From Alcanivoracaceae bacterium (GTDB lineage: Bacteria; Pseudomonadota; Gammaproteobacteria; Pseudomonadales; Alcanivoracaceae): a stretch of DNA of 64,000 nt. The stretch's first letter is position 1. Each line of letters begins with the position of its first letter. Positions 57,013-64,000 of the stretch are shown here, in pieces. Below the pieces are notes generated by a model that worked only from the letters and a program-made list of their open reading frames with translations, was not told the DNA's origin and searched no databases. The stretch is taken from the NCBI GenBank assembly GCA_029210325.1, contig JARGPU010000001.1, positions 506,126 to 570,125 on the forward strand. Direction: 5' to 3'. The translations under genes were made by a program, and so were the position numbers.

Positions 57013-57821
57013 AGCTACTGCTTTCCGTGTTAATGATGGCGCTGATGTCGTCAGCACAGGCCGAGCGTCTGGTGGTTGCCGGTAGTGCGGTGACTGAGAT
57101 TCTTTATGCGCTCGGTGCCGGCGACCGGATTGTGGCAGTTGACAGCACCAGTCTGTGGCCGAACGCGGCCACAGAGTTGCCAAGTATTGGCTATGTGCGT
57201 GCTCTTTCCGCGGAGGGAGTGCTGGCACTCAAGCCGGATAATGTCCTGCTCAGTGATGACGCCGGTCCGCCCGTGGTGGTTGATGCATTAACGCGCGCAG
57301 TGAAGACCAGCAGAATCGAACCATTCAGTGATCCAGGCGTTTTGCCGGAACGTGTCCGGCAATTGTCGATGCTGGTTGGTCTGCGTGATGAAGGCGAGCG
57401 TCTGGCTGCGCAGCTGGCTACGCAGTTGGCTGAATTACGTCGCCGGTCTGACAGCGACTCGAGATCCGTGCTGGTTATTCTCGCAGCCGGTAATCGCGGC
57501 ATGATGGTTGCTGGCCGGGATACCGCTGCGCAATCCATGCTCGACTGGATTGGTTTGCGCAACACGGCCGCTGCACTCAGTGGATACAAGCCGTTCTCTC
57601 GGGAGGCCATGCTGGCGTTGCAGCCGGATGTGTTGGTCGTTGCGGAGACTGAGCCGGGAAGCTTTGATCTGCAAGCGCATCCGGTGCTGGCTTCAACTCC
57701 GGCGGGTCGCTCCGGTCGGGTACTGGTTGCTGACGCGACCTGGCTATTGGGCATGGGGCCACGTTTGCCTGAGGTGCTGCAGGCCATGCGTCGAACTGCC
57801 GAGCAGAGTGAGGCGCGATAG
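57009..57821 (+). CDS. hmuT: Periplasmic heme-binding protein HmuT
   Basis: ABC-transporter substrate-binding protein of 270 residues, ATG 57009. The signal peptide (KLLLSVLMMALMSSAQA) is clear. RLVVAGSAVTEILYALG and the ALKPDNVLLSDDAGPP region are typical of type III heme-binding proteins such as PhuT. The typical Tyr ligand position was not assigned with certainty. It overlaps hmuS, and hmuU follows immediately. Confidence 0.9.
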   Translation: MKLLLSVLMMALMSSAQAERLVVAGSAVTEILYALGAGDRIVAVDSTSLWPNAATELPSIGYVRALSAEGVLALKPDNVLLSDDAGPPVVVDALTRAVKTSRIEPFSDPGVLPERVRQLSMLVGLRDEGERLAAQLATQLAELRRRSDSDSRSVLVILAAGNRGMMVAGRDTAAQSMLDWIGLRNTAAALSGYKPFSREAMLALQPDVLVVAETEPGSFDLQAHPVLASTPAGRSGRVLVADATWLLGMGPRLPEVLQAMRRTAEQSEAR

Positions 57822-58834
57822 TGGAACGGGAAGTCAGCCGACCGCCTGTGGTGCTAATGCTGTCCGGGCTGCTTCTGCTTCTGCTTGTTGCCACGGTGAT
57901 GGCGCTGCGAGTCGGGCCAGTGGCAATCGGTAGTGTGGATGTATGGCAGGCGTTATGGCGGAGCGACGGCTCGCTGCAGTCTATGGTAGTGCGCGAGCTT
58001 CGTCTGCCTCGGATGATACTGGCTGCTTTGGTTGGCAGCGCATTGGCGCTGTCCGGGGCAATACTGCAGGGACTGTTTCGCAATCCTTTGGCCGACCCGG
58101 GTTTGATCGGCGTGTCATCCGGTGCCGCACTGGGGGCTGTGTCAGTGATCGTCATGGCGTCCTGGTGGTTAAACCCTGTGCCTGTCTGGCTGTTGCCAAT
58201 GATGGCCTTTGTCGGTGCACTGCTGGCCACACTGGTGGTTTGGCGTATCGCAACCCGACAGTCTGCTACCGATGTATCGCTGCTGTTGTTAGCGGGTATT
58301 GCGATTAATGCGCTGGTGATGGCGCTCACTGGTCTGTTGGTGTTCGCCGCAGACGATGCTCAGCTACGCGAGCTGACCTTCTGGAATCTCGGCAGTGTCG
58401 CGCAGGCAACCGCCGAGCAGATCGCGGTGACTTTGCCATGTTTGATTCTGGTTTGGCTGACCATTCCCTGGCTGGCCCGGCCGCTCAATGCGCTGTTGCT
58501 TGGCGAAGCGGTGGCTGGCCATCTGGGTTTCTCTGTAGAGCGGGTCAAGCGGGTCGCCATTTTCAGTGTTGCCTTGTCAGTTGGTGCTGCAGTGTCCGTA
58601 TCTGGACTTATTGGTTTTGTCGGATTGGTTGCCCCCCATCTGGTGCGACTGACACTGGGTGCCGATCATCGCCTTCTATTGCCTGCATCAGCGTTGCTCG
58701 GCGCTGTGTTGTTAATTACCGCAGACACCATTGCCCGAACCATTGTTGCGCCGGCAGAGCTGCCGATTGGCTTGGTAATGGCACTAATGGGAGGCCCGTT
58801 CTTTCTTTTTCTGTTGATGCAGAGACGGCGATAG
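57821..58834 (+). CDS. hmuU: Heme ABC transporter permease HmuU
   Basis: FecCD-family permease of 337 residues, starting at GTG 57821 on the hmuT stop. Multiple hydrophobic helices run through the protein. Characteristic segments are LRLPRMILAALVGSALALSG, GLIGVSSGAALGAVSV and the C-terminal FVGLVAPHLVRLTLG. It forms the membrane channel with HmuV as ATPase. Confidence 0.93.
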   Translation: MEREVSRPPVVLMLSGLLLLLLVATVMALRVGPVAIGSVDVWQALWRSDGSLQSMVVRELRLPRMILAALVGSALALSGAILQGLFRNPLADPGLIGVSSGAALGAVSVIVMASWWLNPVPVWLLPMMAFVGALLATLVVWRIATRQSATDVSLLLLAGIAINALVMALTGLLVFAADDAQLRELTFWNLGSVAQATAEQIAVTLPCLILVWLTIPWLARPLNALLLGEAVAGHLGFSVERVKRVAIFSVALSVGAAVSVSGLIGFVGLVAPHLVRLTLGADHRLLLPASALLGAVLLITADTIARTIVAPAELPIGLVMALMGGPFFLFLLMQRRR

Positions 58835-58845
58835 GAGTCAGGGAA

Positions 58846-59673
58846 ATGCCAACTGCAGAAAGCCGCTCAGAGTTACTTTCTTTGGATAACGTCAGTTTGC
58901 GAGCTGGCGGCCGCTATTTGCTGGAAAATATCAGCGCCAGTGCCAGTGTTGGCGAGATGATCGTGTTGCTAGGGCCAAATGGAGCTGGCAAATCAAGTCT
59001 GTTACGCCTGCTGGCCCGAGAGTTTAGCGACTACAAGGGCCTGGTCACCTTTTCTGGCAAGCCATTGTTCCGATGGTCAGGTCAGGCATTGGCCGGTCGT
59101 CGGGCAGTGATGCCGCAACATACGCCGGTAGCGTTTCCCTTCGCTGCTGCGGAAGTCGTTGCGCTGGGTCTTCCGGGGCGTTTGAGTGGCGATACATCCC
59201 ATCCTGCGGTCGCCGAGCTTATGCGCATTTTTCAGGTGGATCATCTGGCCTGGTGTTTTTACGGTGGCTTGTCCGGTGGTGAGCAGCAGCGGGTGCAACT
59301 TGCTCGGGTGCTGGCACAACTTTGGCTAACCGCCGGGCCAAAGCTGCTATTGCTGGACGAGTGCACGTCGGCACTTGACCCGGCCCAGCAGTATCGCGTC
59401 ATGGCGCTGTTGGCAGCGCTGGCACGACGCGGAGATTTCTGTGTTATTGCGGCATGCCATGATCTGCCATTGGCGGCCAGTGCGGCGACTCGTTTGTGGT
59501 TGCTGGAGCACGGACGTCTGGTTGCCGATGGCCATCCGGCGGCGGTTCTGCAGCCGGCGCGTCTGGAGCGTGTCTATGGCATTCGCGCTGAAGTGGAGAA
59601 TGCGGAAAGATTGCGTGTTTATGTTGAAGGCTGCTGTGAGCAGTTGCCGGAACTGGTTTGGCCGGCTGCCTGA
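58846..59673 (+). CDS. hmuV: Heme ABC transporter ATP-binding protein HmuV
   Basis: ATPase of 275 residues, started at ATG 58846 with GGAG at 58834-58837. Walker A is GPNGAGKSS, the signature is LSGGEQQRVQLARVL, and Walker B is LLLLDECTS followed by the His switch in ACHD. It is the last gene of the Fur-type operon. The stop codon forms the loop of a hairpin. Confidence 0.95.
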   Translation: MPTAESRSELLSLDNVSLRAGGRYLLENISASASVGEMIVLLGPNGAGKSSLLRLLAREFSDYKGLVTFSGKPLFRWSGQALAGRRAVMPQHTPVAFPFAAAEVVALGLPGRLSGDTSHPAVAELMRIFQVDHLAWCFYGGLSGGEQQRVQLARVLAQLWLTAGPKLLLLDECTSALDPAQQYRVMALLAALARRGDFCVIAACHDLPLAASAATRLWLLEHGRLVADGHPAAVLQPARLERVYGIRAEVENAERLRVYVEGCCEQLPELVWPAA

Positions 59674-59683
59674 GGCAGCCGGC
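59661..59683. terminator. 10-bp hairpin at the hmuV/lysA convergent junction
   Basis: GCCGGCTGCC (59661-59670) and GGCAGCCGGC (59674-59683) are perfectly complementary around the loop TGA, which is the hmuV stop codon. lysA ends on the other strand at 59699. No T-run follows, as at the parC/gdhA junction. Confidence 0.65.
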
Positions 59684-59698
59684 GCTACATCTGACGCA

Positions 59699-60940
59699 TC
59701 AAGGCAACAGGCTCTCCAGACGTAACTGCTCGTCGTAGGTTTCGCGCTGGCGCACCAGATAGGCCTGATCACCATCGACCATCACTTCTGCGGCACGATT
59801 GCGGCTGTTGTAATTACTTGCCATGGAAAAGCCATAGGCGCCAGCCGAGCGAATCGCCAGCAGGTCGCCGCTTTCCAGCGCCAGAGTGCGCTCCTTGCCA
59901 AGAAAGTCTCCGGTTTCGCACACTGGGCCAACGATATCCCATTCGCGGCAATCCGCATCATGTGGCTGTACCGGAATGATCTCCATCCAGGCGGAATACA
60001 GGCTTGGCCGAATCAGATCGTTCATCGCGCCATCAACAATGGCGAAATTCTTTTCCGCGGTTGGCTTCAAGAACAAAACCTTGCTGACAAACAGCCCGGC
60101 ATTGGCAGCAATAGCGCGGCCCGGTTCGATATGTACCGGCATGTCTGCAGGAATATGCTTGAGCAGCGCCGCAATATACTCCGCCGGCTCCGGTGGAGTT
60201 TCGTCGCGATAGCGCACGCCAAGGCCACCGCCCAGATCAAGATGACGAATCGGAATACCCTTGGCCTGCAGTCGCTCAACCAGATCCAGCACCCGCTTGA
60301 GGGCGTCTTCAAAGGGCGTCAGCTTGGTCAGCTGGCTGCCGATATGACAATCAACACCAATCACCTCGATGTGCGGTAAATCTGCGGCGTGCTGATACAG
60401 CGCCGGCGCCTGTTCGATATCGACGCCGAATTTGTTTTCTTTCAACCCAGTGGAAATATAGGGATGCGTTTGGGCGTCCACATCCGGGTTGACGCGGATG
60501 GCGATGCGGGCAACCTGATCCTGTTCTCCGGCTACCAGATTGAGTAATTCCAGTTCCGCTGCAGACTCGACGTTAAAGCAATGAATACCAGCCCTGAGCG
60601 CCAGCTCCATCTCGTCAGCGGTTTTACCCACGCCAGAAAAAACGATCTTGTCTGGATCACCACCGGCGCGTAGCACGCGAGTTAGCTCGCCACCGGAAAC
60701 AATGTCAAAGCCGGCGCCAAGACGGGCCAGCACATTTAATACGGCGATATTGGAGTTGGCCTTTACCGCGTAGCAAACCTGGTGCGGGTGGTCGCCAAAA
60801 GCGTCATCAAAGGCGCGAAAGTGACGCTCGAGTGTGGCCCGGGAATAGACATACAGCGGCGTGGCGAAGCGCTCAGCCAAATCGGCAACGGCAATTTCTT
60901 CGGCAAACAATTCGCCGTCACGGTACTGAAAATGATCCAT
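59699..60940 (-). CDS. lysA: Diaminopimelate decarboxylase
   Basis: PLP enzyme for the last step of lysine synthesis; 413 residues. The PLP lysine is K60 in CYAVKANSN. DIVSGGEL, HIGSQLT, LDLGGGLGVRY, EPGRAIAANAG and CETGDF mark the active site. The gene follows lptM on the same strand with 2 bp between them, the usual pairing in gammaproteobacteria. Confidence 0.96.
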   Translation of the reverse strand: MDHFQYRDGELFAEEIAVADLAERFATPLYVYSRATLERHFRAFDDAFGDHPHQVCYAVKANSNIAVLNVLARLGAGFDIVSGGELTRVLRAGGDPDKIVFSGVGKTADEMELALRAGIHCFNVESAAELELLNLVAGEQDQVARIAIRVNPDVDAQTHPYISTGLKENKFGVDIEQAPALYQHAADLPHIEVIGVDCHIGSQLTKLTPFEDALKRVLDLVERLQAKGIPIRHLDLGGGLGVRYRDETPPEPAEYIAALLKHIPADMPVHIEPGRAIAANAGLFVSKVLFLKPTAEKNFAIVDGAMNDLIRPSLYSAWMEIIPVQPHDADCREWDIVGPVCETGDFLGKERTLALESGDLLAIRSAGAYGFSMASNYNSRNRAAEVMVDGDQAYLVRQRETYDEQLRLESLLP

Positions 60941-60942
60941 GC

Positions 60943-61110
60943 TCAGGGTCCGGTGGTGGGGTCGGTGAGGGGAGATTCGGCGTCCTGCTTTTCCTGATCT
61001 TGCTGCTCGGCGGGCTTCCCCGGCTTGTCAGGTTCTGCGAAATACAGCGCGCCGCTCTGGCCGCATGCACTCAGCCACAGGGTTAGCAGAATAAAGGTTA
61101 GCAGGCGCAC
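60943..61110 (-). CDS. lptM: LptM-type small lipoprotein (lppL/YifL)
   Basis: A short gene of 55 residues starting at GTG 61110 after AAGGAG. The signal peptide leads to lipobox LSAC (C16), followed by CGQSGALYFAEP, the conserved CGxxGxLYxP motif of LptM. LptM assists maturation of the LptD outer-membrane translocon in E. coli. The remainder is a low-complexity Gln/Asp/Pro tail. Its position directly upstream of lysA is conserved. Confidence 0.9.
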   Translation of the reverse strand: MRLLTFILLTLWLSACGQSGALYFAEPDKPGKPAEQQDQEKQDAESPLTDPTTGP

Positions 61111-61154
61111 GATGGTCTCCTTGGTTCAGGGGGCGAGTATAGCGGCTTGCGTCG

Positions 61155-61583
61155 TCAGCGTCCCCGGCCAGTCAGGATTGACTTGGTCACATTGCCGGTG
61201 CCAATCAGACGCTCGCTACCATCCTCATTGATCACCAGTGCATCGCAGCGCATGGCCCCAAGAGTACGGCCCAGTCGGTCGACCCAGCTGCGGATCACCA
61301 CCGTCTCGCCGTGCAGGGCGGCGCGTAGCACACTGGTGTGCACTTCCACAGATACCGGATGTTGGTCGTCGTTCAGTTGTGGCACAACGGCGAAGAAACA
61401 AGCTACATCCATCATCGCGTAAAGAATGCCGCCATGCAGGGCGCCTTGGGGATTGGCGCTGAAGTCGTTGACCGCAAAGCGGACCTCGGCGCGGCCATCG
61501 GCGCTATGTACCAGTTCGAGCTCACAGGCTCGGTGCAGGGGGTGGTTGAGGACGCCTTCGCGTACCTGTAGCAGTCGGCTCAT
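61155..61583 (-). CDS. PaaI family thioesterase (hotdog fold)
   Basis: Acyl-CoA thioesterase-like protein of 142 residues, started at ATG 61583 after GGAG; a start at 61613 is possible. NPQGALHGGILYAMMDVACF is the hotdog helix with its HGG motif, and VSVEVHTSVLRAALHGETV is the next block. The substrate is unknown. A 45-bp gap separates it from lptM on the same strand. Confidence 0.87.
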   Translation of the reverse strand: MSRLLQVREGVLNHPLHRACELELVHSADGRAEVRFAVNDFSANPQGALHGGILYAMMDVACFFAVVPQLNDDQHPVSVEVHTSVLRAALHGETVVIRSWVDRLGRTLGAMRCDALVINEDGSERLIGTGNVTKSILTGRGR

Positions 61584-61726
61584 GGTGGGCTCCGGATTGT
61601 TGACGGGCCGCACTGTGCCCGCGCTGGCGGCTGCTGTCTATGACCGCAAACGGCATAGTTAAAGGCCTTTCAGTGCGTGACTGGCCGGTCATCGGGTCGC
61701 ACTTCAACAAAGTCGGTATAAGAGTA

Positions 61727-61748
61727 AAGTGTGAGATAGATCACGGAA
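61727..61748. promoter_or_regulatory. CRP/Vfr-like binding site
   Basis: TGTGA-N6-TCACG at 61730-61745, with flanking A-rich bases, matches the CRP consensus TGTGA-N6-TCACA except one end base. The dyad centre is near 61737.5. A TAATAT -10 at 61791-61796 puts the start of transcription near 61800, making this a class I-type position about 60-65 bp upstream of the gene at 61846. Confidence 0.7.
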
Positions 61749-61845
61749 TGACCAATTCGTAGTGCCGCTTCGTAGATCTGGATAAAACAATAATATTGCA
61801 CCCGGGGTAGTGGGCAGCATGCAGACCTGGTTGCGGGAGACTCAT

Positions 61846-62535
61846 ATGAGAATGCTTCTTGCCATGGTGTTGCTATGTCCGGCTTGGGCCATGGCAGATA
61901 CCGATGATTTTGTTTTGGGCCTTTTCCGTCTCGAGCGTTGTGCTTTTATGTCGTCCTCGGACAATGCACGGGCGAATCGGGTTGAGGAGTGTCGAGACAT
62001 CCTCGCTGATGTGGATGCCACCTATGCCGAGTTGGGTGAGTTGGAATCCGCGGAGCTGGTCGACGCACTTGCTGACAGCTGGGCTCAGCTGAGTGAATTG
62101 TACGATCAGGGGTTTGATGACCCGACGTCATTTCGCGATCACTACACCTCAGATGATATTCGTCTCAATCGTATCGCTTTGATCGAGGCGCTCGGTGACA
62201 GGATTCCCAGCCCGCCTAACCCGGTGGCTTTGGCGGTGTTAATGGAGCGTACCGCCAGCGAATATATCTGGCGTGCCGAAGCGACCATGGGTGCGGGCAT
62301 GAGCGCCACCGAGATTCTTGACCTGGAAACCATGGTGATGGATTTGGATGGTCAGTTCGAGAATCTGCGCGCACGCTATCCGCAGGATTCCAGTCTGCGT
62401 TATGCCTATTCCCGCTATCAGTTTATTCGTGGTTCGCTGCTGAATTACAACTCCGACACGGTGCCCTATCTGGTGGACCGTTATTCCAGCGACATTACGG
62501 AAGTGATGCGCAAGATGGAGCGCATCAAGTCATAA
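61846..62535 (+). CDS. Secreted protein of unknown function (229 residues)
   Basis: No family recognised. ATG 61846 follows GGGAGA. The signal peptide MRMLLAMVLLCPAWAMA is evident, then a mature protein of about 212 residues that looks mostly helical, with two cysteines (ERC, EEC) near the N-terminus likely forming a disulfide. No membrane segment follows. It lies behind a CRP/Vfr-like site, so it may be cAMP-regulated. The stop overlaps the convergent ACC-deaminase-like gene by 6 bp. Confidence 0.75.
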   Translation: MRMLLAMVLLCPAWAMADTDDFVLGLFRLERCAFMSSSDNARANRVEECRDILADVDATYAELGELESAELVDALADSWAQLSELYDQGFDDPTSFRDHYTSDDIRLNRIALIEALGDRIPSPPNPVALAVLMERTASEYIWRAEATMGAGMSATEILDLETMVMDLDGQFENLRARYPQDSSLRYAYSRYQFIRGSLLNYNSDTVPYLVDRYSSDITEVMRKMERIKS

Positions 62536-63525
62536 CTCATTGCCGCGGGCAAACGTTTGCCAGAATAGCACCGGTTGCCGGTGCTGTCTGGTTAGCGTCA
62601 GAGCGGCAGCGAAGGCCTTGCCGCTGTAGGTGCTTTCAAGTTCCAGACCATTTCTGCCACCACTGCTGATGGCGTGGCGCGCATCAGCAGTGGCCACCCC
62701 GTAACCTCCACCAAAATACTCTTCATGCCAAAGCCACTGTGCTGTGCATTTTTCAGGCAGTGTGCTGTCTGCATTACGCAGTGAGCGCCAGACCTGATCA
62801 ACCATGCCGCTGACCACATCGGGATGACATGCAGTGAAAGGGCCAACCTTGGCCGGCGCTACCTGTATGGCGTGAATGGTAACCTGCGGTAATACCAATG
62901 CGGCTCCGGCGATAATTCCTGCCACCGTGGCGCCGCTGCCTGCAGCAACCACAATATGTTTTGGCGCTGGCAATTCGCCGTTACGGATTTGCAGGTCAAG
63001 CTCGAGCATGGCATTGACGTAGGCAAAGGTTGCCACCGGAGCGGAGCAGCCGGCATAGAGAAAATAGCTTTTCCGATCAAGCCGCCGCGGATGCAAATAC
63101 CAGTTCAGTGCGGCTGAAAAAAGACTGCCTCTTGCCGTCAGTGTGGCACCGGCGCTACGCATTATTCGCTGATTCAGCCTGACGATGTCGGTTTCCGGCT
63201 GCGGAAAGGTAATCACCTCGCAGTGCAAGTTTTCGCGCTGACACATTAGTGCGGTAGCCACCCCGGCATTGGTGCCGGTGGCCCCCATGGTAATGACTCT
63301 GTTGGCCTGACGATGGCGAATGTCGGCCAGAACAAATTCAAGTTTGCGCGGCTTGTTACCGCCTTGATCGCTGCGGGTTAGGTCATCTCGTTTGATAAAC
63401 AGAAGGTCGCTTTCGGCGAACGCTTCCACGGCGGTCGGTAGCTCACACAGCTCTACCGGGTGCAGCGATGACAGGGCGGGAAAACGTAGTAGCAGTGGAA
63501 AGTGCTCAGCGGCCATGTCCGGCAT
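62530..63525 (-). CDS. PLP-dependent ACC deaminase/D-cysteine desulfhydrase family protein
   Basis: Fold-type II PLP enzyme of 331 residues. The PLP lysine lies in QGGNKPRKLEF. MGATGTNAGVATAL and VVAAGSGATVAGII are the substrate and phosphate-binding segments. Members act on D-cysteine or 1-aminocyclopropane-1-carboxylate; the substrate cannot be told here. The start is at 63525, or possibly M4 at 63516. It overlaps the upstream PLP gene, suggesting a shared role in D-amino acid use. Confidence 0.85.
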   Translation of the reverse strand: MPDMAAEHFPLLLRFPALSSLHPVELCELPTAVEAFAESDLLFIKRDDLTRSDQGGNKPRKLEFVLADIRHRQANRVITMGATGTNAGVATALMCQRENLHCEVITFPQPETDIVRLNQRIMRSAGATLTARGSLFSAALNWYLHPRRLDRKSYFLYAGCSAPVATFAYVNAMLELDLQIRNGELPAPKHIVVAAGSGATVAGIIAGAALVLPQVTIHAIQVAPAKVGPFTACHPDVVSGMVDQVWRSLRNADSTLPEKCTAQWLWHEEYFGGGYGVATADARHAISSGGRNGLELESTYSGKAFAAALTLTRQHRQPVLFWQTFARGNEL

Positions 63526-64000
63526 CCAGAGGGGGCCACCATTGCGCTTGCCGCTGGCCGTCCAGCGCCAGCAGATCGCCGAACTGAAGCAGCACTGCCT
63601 CGCTTTGCGTGGGGCGCAGGAATATCCAGTCGTCGACGCTTAGCTGTTGCGATGCAGAGCCATTGAGCATCATCTGATTGGAGCTGCTGCCGTACAGGCT
63701 GTTCTCGCTCAGCCCGGCGGGTGACTCTGGTTTGGCCATCCATTTACCGCCATAAATAAACAGTGTGGTGGCCCGATTCGGGTCCCAGCTCTGCCATAGG
63801 CTGCCGATGGGCAATGGCCCGGGCATGGTCAGGCCGTCGAGTTTTTTCAGTACTGGCGTTGCGATAAAGGCGGCTGGCTGAAAGTCTTCCAGCAGCGGTA
63901 AGTCAAAGTCCGTACCCTTGACCAGACAAGAGCCAGCCGAGACTTCGTTCAGCGGCGAACTCTCGTCATGTAAGCGAATAGTCGGGCTGCCCGCACCGTT
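63506..64000 (-). CDS. DSD1/D-threonine aldolase-like PLP enzyme, C-terminal part (5' end beyond window)
   Basis: The frame stays open to the right edge, and 164 codons of the C-terminal part are visible. The region NGAGSPTIRLHDESSPLNEV with CLVKGTDFDLP, and the end RPTQSEAVLLQFGDLLA, match the C-terminal domain of fold-type III PLP proteins of the D-serine dehydratase-like (DSD1) family. The N-terminal PLP-binding barrel lies outside. Stop overlaps the downstream gene by 20 bp. Confidence 0.7.
   Translation of the reverse strand, partial: NGAGSPTIRLHDESSPLNEVSAGSCLVKGTDFDLPLLEDFQPAAFIATPVLKKLDGLTMPGPLPIGSLWQSWDPNRATTLFIYGGKWMAKPESPAGLSENSLYGSSSNQMMLNGSASQQLSVDDWIFLRPTQSEAVLLQFGDLLALDGQRQAQWWPPLDAGHGR

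Overview
The window reads as chromosomal DNA of a gammaproteobacterium of moderately high GC, close to the Pseudomonas/Alcanivorax branch. This is inferred from gene order. Two blocks match the layout known from Pseudomonas: tolC / thiC-nudF-yqiB-cpdA-yqiA-parE-parC, and pyrC'-pyrB-pyrR-ruvX-yqgE-tonB-gshB / pilG-pilH-pilI-pilJ-pilK-chpA-chpB-chpC. No rRNA, tRNA, CRISPR array, phage or intact transposase was seen. Almost all of the sequence is coding, with short operon-type overlaps (ATGA, GTGA, TAATG).

Layout. 1-9.7 kb: the 3'-truncated outer-membrane factor TolC, then thiC and the cpdA-parE-parC housekeeping run. 9.7-15.1 kb: gdhA, a small secreted Cys-containing protein, a GIY-YIG protein, a quinone-oxidoreductase-like enzyme, a thiolase, a Rieske protein and an unknown protein. 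15.1-19.7 kb: an AraC-type regulator divergent from an SDR, a Baeyer-Villiger-type monooxygenase and a patatin-like hydrolase, a likely catabolic unit for a lipid or ketone, closed by a 70-bp IS-end-like palindrome. 19.7-21.1 kb: a lipoprotein phosphatase. 21.5-26.3 kb: molybdenum-cofactor genes moaC-moaD-moaE, moeA (convergent) and moaA-moaB-mobA; moaA is preceded by a clear Moco riboswitch. 26.3-33.4 kb: a DUF1653 membrane protein, a lipoprotein and the pyrimidine/tonB3/gshB operon. 33.6-46.4 kb: the complete Pil-Chp chemosensory system controlling type IV pili, including a 2297-residue ChpA. It runs on with overlapping stops and starts into a metallo-beta-lactamase-fold hydrolase and an LpxL-like acyltransferase. 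48.3-52.7 kb: cytochrome b561, rsmE, bioA and an SRPBCC-SDR fusion. 52.7-59.7 kb: a Fur-type heme uptake operon (TonB receptor, two-domain HmuY-like lipoprotein, HmuS, HmuTUV). 59.7-64 kb: lysA with lptM, a thioesterase, a secreted unknown protein behind a near-consensus CRP/Vfr site, and two overlapping PLP-enzyme genes, the last cut by the window edge.

Functional links. The cAMP phosphodiesterase CpdA, the Pil-Chp system (known in Pseudomonas to raise cAMP) and a CRP/Vfr-like site all lie in this window. TonB next to Pil-Chp and the TonB-dependent heme receptor could cooperate in iron uptake.

The strongest candidates for something undescribed are four. (1) A compact structured element on the minus strand at 51100-51213 has C-rich hairpin loops, a CCUCCU motif and a perfect intrinsic terminator, and looks like a small RNA. 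(2) The two-domain HmuY-like lipoprotein sits inside a proteobacterial heme operon. (3) Two U-tract-less hairpins sit at convergent gene ends with the stop codon as their 3-nt loop. (4) The AraC/SDR/monooxygenase/patatin unit. All are inferences from sequence reading alone.
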